From positions 1-16,195 of the forward strand of contig JACQEW010000136.1 of NCBI GenBank assembly GCA_016200365.1: a DNA stretch of 16,195 nt, given 5' to 3'. The translations under genes and the position numbers were made by a program. The DNA comes from Nitrospinota bacterium (GTDB taxonomy: Bacteria; Nitrospinota; Nitrospinia; UBA9942). Positions within the stretch are counted from its first letter, which is position 1. Each line of letters starts with the position of its first letter. Of the stretch, positions 1 through 7,074 are shown in pieces. Below the pieces are notes generated by a model. That model made no database searches, had not been told where the DNA came from, and saw only the letters and a program-made list of their open reading frames with translations.

Positions 1-396
1 CTGTACAAAGTAAAAAGACATTTTACCGCTAATTTGGCGGAAATTGGAAGATTTTTCCTCTGGAGACCCTTAAAATGGGGTGGTATAGTCACAAAAATGA
101 TTATCTCGCTCAAATGAATTTTTCTCAAAAAAGCGAAATGATAAAATGTTGTGAACATACCCACGAATAACTTTTCAAAAAAATCATGGAAAAATAAAAG
201 TCTATTTTTCGAGAAAACTGTCGGGGAGAAAGAAAAATAAAAAACAACTAAAAGTGCTGCAAAAACTTTTTTTGAGCGACTTTTCAATTTTCTTTTGCTC
301 ATTATTTAAAAATTTTAAAAAAGAACAAAAGAAAATTAACGGAAGCGAAAAAAATGGTTTTTGCAGCGCACTCAAGGTATTCTTTCTCATATCACC
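1..396. other. AT-rich region without a supported gene
   Basis: I see no credible gene here. The only longish reading frames (minus 202-390, plus 254-587) are Phe/Ser/Lys-rich, lack a ribosome binding site, and lie mostly on the inverted repeat at 253-372 or antisense to the coiled-coil gene. The region is downstream of the last minus-strand gene, so it is probably its 3' untranslated region plus intergenic DNA. Confidence 0.6.
253..372. repeat. Imperfect nested inverted repeat
   Basis: The outer arms AGTGCTGCAAAAAC (253-266) and GTTTTTGCAGCGCACT (357-372) are near-perfect complements. Inside them CAATTTTCTTTTG pairs with CAAAAGAAAATT around an AT-rich centre. It lies just past the 3' end of the minus-strand gene block and could fold in RNA, but it lacks the shared ends seen in the other intergenic elements. 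Confidence 0.6.
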
Positions 397-1176
397 TTAT
401 CCTCCAAAGTTTTTTTCCGTATACCCGTCCATTTCTAAAACCCTATCGAGCGTATCCATTCTCTTTTTTCTCTCCTCTGCCATTTCTTCATCCAATTTCT
501 GTTTCATCTCTATCCTCTTACCCTCAATCTCGAAATTTAACCATTCCCTCCCCTTTCCCAGCTCCTGCTCGTAACGGGTCTTTATAGCCTGATTCCTTCT
601 CCTCTCCTCATCCTCCAGCTCAGCCTCCATCTTTCTCATCCGCTTTGCCTTCTCTTCTGCAATCTCCATCTCTAAATTCTTGACAAGCTCTATCTTTACA
701 TTCTCCAGCTCAATCTCCATATACTTTTTTCTTTTGCTGAGCTCATCATCCAATACCGAAACAAGAGACTTTAATCTCCTTTCCCTCTCTTCTCTAATCT
801 CATTTTCAAATTCTCTAAATCTCTTATCCTTCGCTTCATTTATCTCAGACTGGAGTCTTCTCAATGCCTCTTCTCTCTCTCTCCGTAAGTCATCCTTTAT
901 CTCAGCCTCTACCCTTCTCCTCTTTTCCGCTATTTCCGTTTCCAGCCTCTTTTTCCTATCCATTTCTTCCGCTATAAACTTCACATTCATTGTCTCTTTC
1001 AGCCTTATCTCATCGTCTTTTATTCTTGAATTCATACTTTCCAATTCCTTTGCGAGGAGGCTCTCTACCTCTCTTTGTATCAGAGAAACCCTGTTTCCCC
1101 TCTCCCTTTCTATTTCCGCCTCCATTTGCTTCATTCTCTCCTGTCTCTCCTTCTCCAATTTTTCAATTAAATCCAT
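397..1176 (-). CDS. Coiled-coil protein, probably the C-terminal part of the upstream ATPase/coiled-coil gene
   Basis: The 259-residue frame is almost entirely Glu/Lys/Arg with regularly placed Leu/Met/Ile, so it is predicted as one long coiled coil. The only non-helical part is the last few residues (YTEKNFGG). There is no signal peptide, membrane segment or catalytic motif. A recurrent motif E-[RE]-x-x-R-[MLFV] has its Arg at residues 14, 29, 119, 134, 179 and 239, all separated by multiples of 15. The ATG overlaps the last codons of the preceding gene in another frame. A purine-rich AGAGAGGAG abuts the ATG with no spacing, which is poor for initiation. Its first residues continue the pattern of the preceding coiled coil directly, so I infer it is the end of one protein of about 930 residues, reached by a frameshift (real or from assembly). 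A coupled separate gene is the alternative. Confidence 0.7.
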   Translation of the reverse strand: MDLIEKLEKERQERMKQMEAEIERERGNRVSLIQREVESLLAKELESMNSRIKDDEIRLKETMNVKFIAEEMDRKKRLETEIAEKRRRVEAEIKDDLRREREEALRRLQSEINEAKDKRFREFENEIREERERRLKSLVSVLDDELSKRKKYMEIELENVKIELVKNLEMEIAEEKAKRMRKMEAELEDEERRRNQAIKTRYEQELGKGREWLNFEIEGKRIEMKQKLDEEMAEERKKRMDTLDRVLEMDGYTEKNFGG

Positions 1177-3200
1177 CTCCTCTCTTCTTCTCTTATCCTG
1201 TCTTTTAGTAATTCCATCATTTTATTTTCTTCAACCGATAATCTAATCCTTATATCCTCCATAACCTCTCTTTCCGCATTCTCCATCTTCTGCTGAAAGG
1301 ACATCAATCTCAGGGATTTCTCCTTTTCTACCTCGGCATCGATATTTTCAAATCTTCTCTTTCTCTCATCTTCAGCCTCTTTCTCGATATTTGCCCTTTT
1401 GCCGGACATCTCCTCTGAAAGCGACTTCTCTATTCTTTCCTTCTCCTCTCTTATCCGTTCATTAAATTCCGCCATGATTCTTTCTTTCTCTGCATTCATC
1501 TCCAATTCAAGCTGTTTCAACCTTTCACTCCTCTCGATGCCTATCATCTCCTCTATATCTTCTCTTCTCTTTGCCTGCTCAATCTCCATCTCATCGATAA
1601 AACTTTTCTTTTTTTCTATCAGCTCGATTTCAAGATTTCTCTCTAAAGCCTCTCTTATATTTTTCTCCTCTTCCGCCAATCTCGCCTTTAAGACCTCTCT
1701 CGATTCAATCTCATACCTCTCGATTTCTGCATCGATATCTTTAAAGCGATTTTTTCTCTCCTCTTCTATTTCTCTTTCCATTTCCGCTTTTTTAGCGGCG
1801 CTGCCTTCTAAAATCTCCCTTTCTATTTTTTCTTTTTCTTCTTTTAATTCTGCCAGCATTTTCTCTTTCTGATTATTAAGCTCTAATTCAAACTGCCTTT
1901 TCTCATTTTCATATACCTTTATCCTTTCCTCTAAATCCTTCTTGATTATTACTTCCTCATCCTGTATCTTTGCATTAATCTCATCTCTTTTTTTATTCTC
2001 TATCTGACGGAGCTCCTCATCTAAAAGCTCAAGCCTCTTTACCTCCTTCTCGTTTACCTGCAGCTCCAATTCCCTCTCTGCATGCTCTCTTTTTTCATCT
2101 ATCTCCCCCTGCATCGCTTCAAGCCTGTCAGTCCTTTCAGTCTCGATCATTTTGTCTATTTCATCTCTCTTCGTTCTCTCATATTCGTTCAATCGTATCT
2201 TTAAAGTCTCTATTTCCTTAGACTCTATCTTCTTGAGCCTGTTTTCCATGTCGGAAATCACTGCATCGGATAATGCAGTTTCGCCGTCTAATTTATACGA
2301 TTTTTCCTCCAGCAAATCCATTAATCTTACGGCTATATCATGAATAAGGGATGCGGATTTGCCGTGAGGGGAGGAGAGGACAAAGGGCTTCATATCGTCC
2401 AGCGAATTTCTCACATCCTCGCTCTCCGACAGGTATCCAAAATATTCCATTTCAATACCGAGATTCTTTCTTGCAAGGGATACCATATCATTTCCAATAT
2501 TTATTGCACTCTCATCGTTCACCATGTTCAGAATGAGCAGGGGCTGAAACTTTCTGACTGTTCTGTCAAAAAGGGATAAAGCCTTTTTATCAATTCTTTC
2601 TATATTATCCCGCATCTCTTTTATAGTCTTTATATGCTCGCTATTCAGAGGGTCTCTCGCAATGGCGATTAACTCCATTATTTTCCTGTTATCTCCGAAA
2701 ACCTGTCCAATGTTTCTAAAAATTATATTCCTGATGTAACTGAAGGTATTGGTAACAGAGGTAATTTCCGGGGTGCTGATTAGTATGCTATAATCCGCAG
2801 AGGTAAAAAAATCTATGGTATCGAAATTTATCGAAGGTCCGAGGTCAAGTATCACATAATCGGAATTAAGGCTTCGGATATTATTTATCAGATTTCTTTT
2901 TACCGCAGAGGGCATATTTGCAGATATTAGAGAATCGCCTGCGCTGCTGATAATCTTAAGATTCTCGACATTCGTATCTATTGCCGTTTCTATGAGATGC
3001 CTTTTTTTCCGCGAGATAAAGTCGCTTAATGTAACCGGAAGAGATTTAATTCCAAAAAGGGCATGCTGATTTGAAATCCCGAAGCTGGCGTCAATAAGAA
3101 TAACTTCCCTTTTCGATAAGGCTAAAGATACTGATAGATTCGCACTGATGATGCTTTTCCCGACGCCGCCCTTACCGCTGCTTATTGCAATTATTTTCAT
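1167..3200 (-). CDS. FlhG/MinD-like P-loop ATPase fused to a long coiled coil
   Basis: Residues 1-295 form a MinD/ParA-family domain. The deviant Walker A motif KGGVGKS is at 10-16 (signature Lys10, catalytic Lys15), the A' region is around Asp37, and the switch-type motif ILDLGPS is at 117-123. The segment STPEITSVTNTFSYIR at 142-157 resembles FlhG/FleN (TTPEPTSITDAYA). FlhG proteins set flagellar number or position through ATP-dependent dimers. From about residue 315 to 677 the chain is an uninterrupted charged coiled coil, absent from ordinary FlhG (about 270-300 residues). The gene follows motB and ends by overlapping the next coiled-coil frame. No Shine-Dalgarno precedes the ATG; a TATAAT lies only 5 nt upstream. 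I infer a flagellum- or envelope-positioning ATPase with a built-in scaffold. The ATPase family is well supported, while the exact role is not known. Confidence 0.88.
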   Translation of the reverse strand: MKIIAISSGKGGVGKSIISANLSVSLALSKREVILIDASFGISNQHALFGIKSLPVTLSDFISRKKRHLIETAIDTNVENLKIISSAGDSLISANMPSAVKRNLINNIRSLNSDYVILDLGPSINFDTIDFFTSADYSILISTPEITSVTNTFSYIRNIIFRNIGQVFGDNRKIMELIAIARDPLNSEHIKTIKEMRDNIERIDKKALSLFDRTVRKFQPLLILNMVNDESAINIGNDMVSLARKNLGIEMEYFGYLSESEDVRNSLDDMKPFVLSSPHGKSASLIHDIAVRLMDLLEEKSYKLDGETALSDAVISDMENRLKKIESKEIETLKIRLNEYERTKRDEIDKMIETERTDRLEAMQGEIDEKREHAERELELQVNEKEVKRLELLDEELRQIENKKRDEINAKIQDEEVIIKKDLEERIKVYENEKRQFELELNNQKEKMLAELKEEKEKIEREILEGSAAKKAEMEREIEEERKNRFKDIDAEIERYEIESREVLKARLAEEEKNIREALERNLEIELIEKKKSFIDEMEIEQAKRREDIEEMIGIERSERLKQLELEMNAEKERIMAEFNERIREEKERIEKSLSEEMSGKRANIEKEAEDERKRRFENIDAEVEKEKSLRLMSFQQKMENAEREVMEDIRIRLSVEENKMMELLKDRIREEERRWI

Positions 3201-3204
3201 AGAA

Positions 3205-3345
3205 AATTATAAAAATTTAATAGAACACGGATGACACGGATGATACGGATTTTCGCTGATAAAAAACAAATAATTTTCAAATTCTTTAAAAATCTGTGCA
3301 AATCCGCTAAATCCGTGTCATCTGTGTTCTATCATGTTTTTGTTC
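3205..3345 (-). repeat. Intergenic palindromic element between motB2 and the ATPase gene
   Basis: The arms ACACGGATGACACGGAT (within 3221-3241) and ATCCGTGTCATCTGTGT (within 3311-3331) are inverted, with degenerate GGATTT copies inside. In transcription sense the left end AGAACAAAAACATGA directly follows the motB2 stop codon, and the right end TTTATAATTTTC abuts the ATPase start. The arm sequence differs from the CGCAAAGA-type elements but the ends are the same, which marks a common unit. Confidence 0.75.
3206..3211 (-). promoter_or_regulatory. TATAAT at the right end of an intergenic repeat, possible -10
   Basis: TATAAT is followed by 5 nt and then the ATG of the FlhG-like gene, so transcription from it would start at or near the start codon (leaderless). 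The same TTTATAATTTC context occurs at four other gene starts here. No convincing -35 is seen. Confidence 0.3.
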
Positions 3346-4092
3346 TCACCTCTTCATATAACCAAAATGGCTTTTGGGAATCTGAACGATAATACCGACC
3401 CTTCTATTTACTGGATCCGACGGAAATGCGGGTTTGGCAAGCATTGTCGAGCCATACGCCTTAACTCCGATAACTTCTGCAGTTTTTGTCTCCGCTATTA
3501 TCCTCCTCACTGCATTCGCCCTATCCATTGATAATTCCCAGTTTGTATAGTCTGTCCGTCCAGTCGGTGTGGCATCCGTATGCCCTTCGATAACCATGGG
3601 ATAAGGCAATATTCCCATATTCTTCAAAGAGTCTCTAAGCCTTATTTCCGTATCCCTGGTAATTTTAGCGCTTCCTGCTTCAAAAAATGCCGTCTGATTG
3701 GTATCAGCCATCTCTATCTTGACCCCTTCCTCGATAGAATCGAGCCTCATATTATTTAATACATTCCTGAACTCCTGAACAGCTATAACAATATCCATTT
3801 TGTCAGAGTCTTTCTGCTTTGCAACCTTTTCAACCGCCTCCCCCCCCTTTGCAATAACCATTGCACGAACCTTAGCACGCTTTATCTGCTCTGCCGTATA
3901 TTTACCGGGGTCTTTAAAATAATCGGAAACAGCGGTTTTTACCTGATTACTCTGTGAGGTAAGCCACAGGACGATAAAAAGCGCCATCAGAGCGGTTACA
4001 AAATCTGCATACGCCACTTTCCATGCACCGCCGTGTCCGCCTTTGTGCTTTTCCTTTTTAAAGACATATTTAATGATTTCCTTTTCCTTCAT
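3346..4092 (-). CDS. motB: Flagellar motor stator protein MotB, second paralogue
   Basis: This is a 248-residue MotB: a short basic N-terminus, one membrane segment at about 26-45 (AYADFVTALMALFIVLWL) holding the proton-binding aspartate Asp30, then a plug/linker and a C-terminal OmpA-like peptidoglycan-binding domain (about 125-245) with IEGHTDATPTGR and the NWELSMDRA helix. It anchors the stator to the cell wall while its membrane helix works with MotA in ion flow. The start is supported by AAGG about 9 nt upstream of the ATG. It lies directly downstream of another MotB that shares the same domain plan, so a gene duplication or two alternative stators using one MotA is likely. All key residues are present and nothing suggests decay. 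Confidence 0.93.
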   Translation of the reverse strand: MKEKEIIKYVFKKEKHKGGHGGAWKVAYADFVTALMALFIVLWLTSQSNQVKTAVSDYFKDPGKYTAEQIKRAKVRAMVIAKGGEAVEKVAKQKDSDKMDIVIAVQEFRNVLNNMRLDSIEEGVKIEMADTNQTAFFEAGSAKITRDTEIRLRDSLKNMGILPYPMVIEGHTDATPTGRTDYTNWELSMDRANAVRRIIAETKTAEVIGVKAYGSTMLAKPAFPSDPVNRRVGIIVQIPKSHFGYMKR

Positions 4093-4107
4093 TTGAAAAT
4101 ACCTTAT

Positions 4108-4324
4108 TTAACGCAAAGACGCAAAGAAAAGAACAAAAATAATCACGCAAAGGCACAAAGCCTCAAAGGAAATAAAAAAAGATTAAAAGATCGGAAGATT
4201 GAAGATTAAATTTTTTAATTTGTAATCTTCTGATCTGTAATTCTTTTCTTTGTGTCCTTTGTGACTTTGTGTGAGAAAACAAGAAAAATCATTTTTCTTT
4301 GCACCCTTTGCGTCTTTGCGTTAA
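4108..4324. repeat. Large nested inverted repeat between the two motB genes
   Basis: Three layers are visible. The outer arms are TTAACGCAAAGACGCAAAG (4108-4126) and its perfect complement (4306-4324). A middle layer is built of CACAAAG-type units. An inner imperfect palindrome (4188-4207 with 4217-4236) contains AGATCGGAAGATT and AATCTTCTGATCT. The right outer arm supplies the stop codon of motB1. Most of the unit matches, inverted, the element at 6131-6260, which lacks the inner palindrome. Confidence 0.85.
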
Positions 4325-5139
4325 AAATCAGGTCTTTGTTCTTCCTTCTTTTCTGCATTTTGTGATGTTTCTTCCTCTTTCTTTTCTTCTGACATTTTGA
4401 TTATGAAGCTGACACGGCGGTTGGACGGGTCGTAGGGAAGGTCTGTCCTGAAAAGTCTCGATGCCCCATAAGCCCTCACCTCGATAACCTTACCCACATT
4501 CATATCTTCGATTATCCTTCTTAAAGCATTAGCCCTGTCGCCTGAAAGCTCCCAATTTGTATAATCCGCCCTTCCCGTCGGCGCAGCATCCGTATGTCCT
4601 TCGATAAGGATTGGGTACTCTATCCTCGGCATACCGTAAAAGGTGGCAGTCAATTTAGTCTTAGCATCCTCTGTAATCTCGGCGCTTCCCGGTTTAAAGA
4701 AAACCATTTTATCCGTATCCGATAAGTCAATTTCAAGTCCGTCAGGCGTTACATTAACCGTCATATCCTGTTTAATATCTTTAAACTTCTGAAGCGATTT
4801 TATAAGACCCATCTTGCTTGCATCCATATTTTTTATAACTTCATCAATACTCTTTTTGCTCCCCTGTGCAAAAACCGACCCCTCTACTTTTGATTCCTGA
4901 ATTTTCGTAGTCTTATATGCTCCCGGATCCGTAAAATATTGCCCTATATACGCCCTTATCAACGAGCTCTGAGATGTAAGCCACAGGACGATAAAAAGCG
5001 CCATCATGCCTGTAACAAAATCCGCATACGCCACTTTCCACGCACCGCCATGATGACCCTTCGATTTTTTCTTTTTAAAAACGAGCCTTACCTTTTCCCG
5101 AGGAGCCTGCGGCTGCTGAGCCTTTTCTTTTTCAACCAT
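4321..5139 (-). CDS. motB: Flagellar motor stator protein MotB, first paralogue
   Basis: With the ATG at 5139 the protein has 272 residues: a charged N-terminal tail, a membrane helix at about 36-55 (AYADFVTGMMALFIVLWL) with the ion-carrying Asp40, a linker, and an OmpA-like domain containing IEGHTDAAPTGR near residue 180 and the NWELSGDRA helix. It forms the stator with MotA and binds peptidoglycan. The tail after the OmpA domain is Glu/Lys-rich and its last residues (RPDF) and stop codon are written by the intergenic repeat. A longer frame exists upstream (to 5166), but it reads repeat DNA and starts with TTG, so I reject it. The ribosome binding site is weak (AAGAA). It lies between motA and a second motB on the same strand, so the three are probably co-transcribed. 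Confidence 0.93.
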   Translation of the reverse strand: MVEKEKAQQPQAPREKVRLVFKKKKSKGHHGGAWKVAYADFVTGMMALFIVLWLTSQSSLIRAYIGQYFTDPGAYKTTKIQESKVEGSVFAQGSKKSIDEVIKNMDASKMGLIKSLQKFKDIKQDMTVNVTPDGLEIDLSDTDKMVFFKPGSAEITEDAKTKLTATFYGMPRIEYPILIEGHTDAAPTGRADYTNWELSGDRANALRRIIEDMNVGKVIEVRAYGASRLFRTDLPYDPSNRRVSFIIKMSEEKKEEETSQNAEKKEEQRPDF

Positions 5140-5149
5140 AGTTCTTAAT

Positions 5150-5241
5150 TTAACGCAAAGTTGCAAAGTAGAGAAAAAAGATGCAAAGGAAAAACAAAAA
5201 AAATAAATTTTCTTTATATTCTCTTTGCGTCTTTGCGTTAA
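5150..5241. repeat. Inverted repeat between motA and motB1
   Basis: The arms are TTAACGCAAAGTTGCAAAG (5150-5168) and CTTTGCGTCTTTGCGTTAA (5223-5241), with 2 mismatches between them and an AT-rich 54-nt centre containing further GCAAAG units. The motA stop codon lies in the left end ACCTGATTTTTAACGC, as read along the transcript. Confidence 0.8.
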
Positions 5242-5244
5242 AAA

Positions 5245-6099
5245 TCAGGTTCTTGCCCTTAATATTTTATCGAGTTTGCCAAAAGATGGACGGTCGTCCG
5301 AATAAATCTGTTTTCTTGCAATCTCCACCACAACCATTGGCGAAAAATTTTTGGCAATCGCTACCACCCCTGCTTTTATGCAGTGCAGATACCTCGCTTC
5401 ATGATCGGAAAGGATTTCAATATTTGATGTAAGAGGCGAAATAAAGCCATAACAAAGGAGGATGCCCAAAAAAGTCCCTACCAGAGCTGCCCCAACCTTA
5501 TGTCCGATTTCCTCTGGAGGACCTCCAATAGCCTGCATGGTAATAACAATTCCAAGAACCGCAGCAACAATACCGATTCCTGGCAGGGAGTCTCCAATCT
5601 TTGAAAGTGCCGACGGAATACGGGCTGTCTCCTCATGATGCGTTTCAAGGGACCCCTCAATCATAGTCTCAAGCTCATGAGGCGGAACCCCGCCCAGCAC
5701 AACAATTCTCAGAGAATCACACAATAGCTCGACAGCATGGGCATTCGATAGAAAGGAAGGATACTTTTTAAATATAGCGCTGTTTCTCGGATTCTCGATA
5801 TGGCTTTCCAGTGCAAGAACCCCGTCCTTTTTATATACGCTTGTAAGCTCGAAAAATAGTCTGAGCAAATCAATATATGTCCTTTCATTTATTTTGACAC
5901 CTGACATTGTTTTAAAAAGACTTGCAACTATCTTTTTTAAATTGGCAGGGGGATTTCCGATTAAAAGAGCCCCCAATGCAGTCCCTCCTATTATTAGAAA
6001 CTCAACCCATTGCATCAGCGCCATTATAGGTCCGCCTTCAAGCAGGAAACCGCCAATTACAGAACCCAAAACAACAGCGATACCGATAATTACGAACAT
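5245..6099 (-). CDS. motA: Flagellar motor stator protein MotA
   Basis: This is a 284-residue MotA with four hydrophobic segments (about 2-21, 31-49, 171-192 and 202-222). The two functional prolines fall at Pro173 (SLPGIGIVAA) and Pro222 (GFISPL), exactly the E. coli numbering. Glu98 of the cytoplasmic loop is kept and the usual Arg90 is Lys. MotA forms the ring around MotB and turns ion flow into torque at the rotor. The ATG at 6099 is set by a good AGGAGGT 5 nt upstream. A TTG at 6105 overlaps that site and is rejected. It is the first of three stator genes on this strand. Its last residues (ART) and stop lie in the border of the downstream repeat. Confidence 0.96.
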   Translation of the reverse strand: MFVIIGIAVVLGSVIGGFLLEGGPIMALMQWVEFLIIGGTALGALLIGNPPANLKKIVASLFKTMSGVKINERTYIDLLRLFFELTSVYKKDGVLALESHIENPRNSAIFKKYPSFLSNAHAVELLCDSLRIVVLGGVPPHELETMIEGSLETHHEETARIPSALSKIGDSLPGIGIVAAVLGIVITMQAIGGPPEEIGHKVGAALVGTFLGILLCYGFISPLTSNIEILSDHEARYLHCIKAGVVAIAKNFSPMVVVEIARKQIYSDDRPSFGKLDKILRART

Positions 6100-6120
6100 G
6101 GGCAACCTCCTGGTGAATTA

Positions 6121-6260
6121 AGGAAATTATAAACGCAAAGGCGCAAAGGGACACAAAGAAAAATGATTTTTCTTATTTTCTCACACAAAGTCACAAAGGG
6201 CACAAATTTTTTAATCTTTTTTTATTTCCTTTGAGGCTTTGTGTCTTTGTGTGATTATTT
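6121..6260. repeat. Palindromic element upstream of motA, shorter copy of the 4108-4324 element
   Basis: The segments 6155-6206 and 6209-6260 match the complements of 4249-4300 and 4136-4187, with about 2 differences in each 52 nt. The central 61 nt of the other copy is replaced here by 2 nt. The end facing motA reads GCGTTTATAATTTC. The rest of the gap (6261-6363) is AT-rich with nothing I recognise. Confidence 0.8.
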
Positions 6261-6363
6261 CTTTAATTTTCAGATATATTCGGAGTTTTGTCAACTTTAA
6301 AATTTGATAATTTTTATCCAAAGATTACTCAAATTTACACAGATAAATTATGGGGGAGGATAA

Positions 6364-7074
6364 TCAGAAGGGAAGCTTTTTAATAAGACTGAAACTTGCA
6401 GTCTCTGCTGCCTCTTCAAAGGTTACCGGTTTTGCCCTCATGGCTTCGACTGCAATTGTCGCCTGTCCAGAGCCTTCCCATACAATATTTCCTGTCGAAA
6501 CATCCCACACCTGAAGGAATATCTTAACCGTAGTCTCCCTTGTTGAAATAAGAGATAATCCAAGGAATGAGAATCTTGAATATGTTGTTTCTGTAAATGA
6601 TAATAACCTCGGCTGCGCCACATATCGAACATTGAGGGCATTCCCTATCTTTTTAAGGAGGCTCATATTCAGTATGCCGGTAATATCATAATAATCCAGC
6701 ATTTCTGAATAAGAGCTTGTGAGATCGGCATTATTAATCCTGTTTATAGCCTCTCTCGATGAAACAAAGACGATTGCAGGTTTTTCCGACTTAAATGCCT
6801 TTTCCAATATATCCGAGACCGTCAGCCTATATTCTCCGAGATTACTCCACCTTGAAACTACCGTAGTGAGAAAACCGATACGATGACTGTTTATATCTTC
6901 TATAACATGAGAGCGATATAATTCATTTGCACTCAAGTTGGTCTGCTTGAAGGGTCCGCTGCAGCCAACAATAAAGAAGAAGACAGAAGACAGAAGACAG
7001 AAGACAGACATTATTCTTGTCTGTTGTCTGTCCTCTGTCCTCTGTCCTCTGTCCTCTGTCCTCTGCGTTCTCAT
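6364..7074 (-). CDS. Small lipoprotein of unknown function, N-terminus written by a repeat
   Basis: Read from 7074 the protein has 236 residues. A lipobox IVGC (Cys38) follows the hydrophobic run beginning at Met22, so export and lipidation are expected, with Ser at +2 favouring the outer membrane. The mature part is soluble, and its end (LQVWDVSTGNIVWEGSG) resembles the CsgG/LpoB-like periplasmic lipoproteins in which such strands recur; I do not recognise a specific family. ATG 7074 overlaps the stop of the upstream gene as ATGA, suggesting coupling. ATG 7011 (Met22, 215 residues) is the alternative and gives a short signal peptide with no positive charge. Residues 3-20 and most of the signal peptide come from 7-bp repeats. 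A link to flagella (for example rod, ring or motor accessory) is only inferred from position. Confidence 0.75.
   Translation of the reverse strand: MRTQRTEDRGQRTEDRQQTRIMSVFCLLSSVFFFIVGCSGPFKQTNLSANELYRSHVIEDINSHRIGFLTTVVSRWSNLGEYRLTVSDILEKAFKSEKPAIVFVSSREAINRINNADLTSSYSEMLDYYDITGILNMSLLKKIGNALNVRYVAQPRLLSFTETTYSRFSFLGLSLISTRETTVKIFLQVWDVSTGNIVWEGSGQATIAVEAMRAKPVTFEEAAETASFSLIKKLPF
6977..7064. repeat. Inverted pair of 7-bp tandem repeats inside a coding start
   Basis: The left arm (6977-7010) is about four copies of ACAGAAG, and the right arm (7018-7064) about five copies of TGTCCTC, roughly complementary. It spans the first 33 codons of the lipoprotein gene. Because 7 is not a multiple of 3, a change in copy number would shift the frame. 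Confidence 0.85.

Noticed and set aside
202..390. 62-residue minus-strand frame
   Set aside because: It reads the inverted repeat at 253-372, is Phe/Lys/Ser-rich, and has no ribosome binding site.
680..1246. Ser/Phe/Leu-rich plus-strand frames opposite the coiled-coil genes (also 1399-1872)
   Set aside because: They are exact antisense shadows of Glu/Lys/Arg-rich coiled-coil codons, without ribosome binding sites.
4108..6260. Possible CRISPR array from recurring CGCAAAGA units
   Set aside because: Units are adjacent or inverted with no spacers of uniform length, and there are no cas genes.
6131..6260. Insertion sequence or transposase remnant
   Set aside because: No transposase-like frame or IS-type terminal repeats with target duplications can be seen; only small palindromic units are present.
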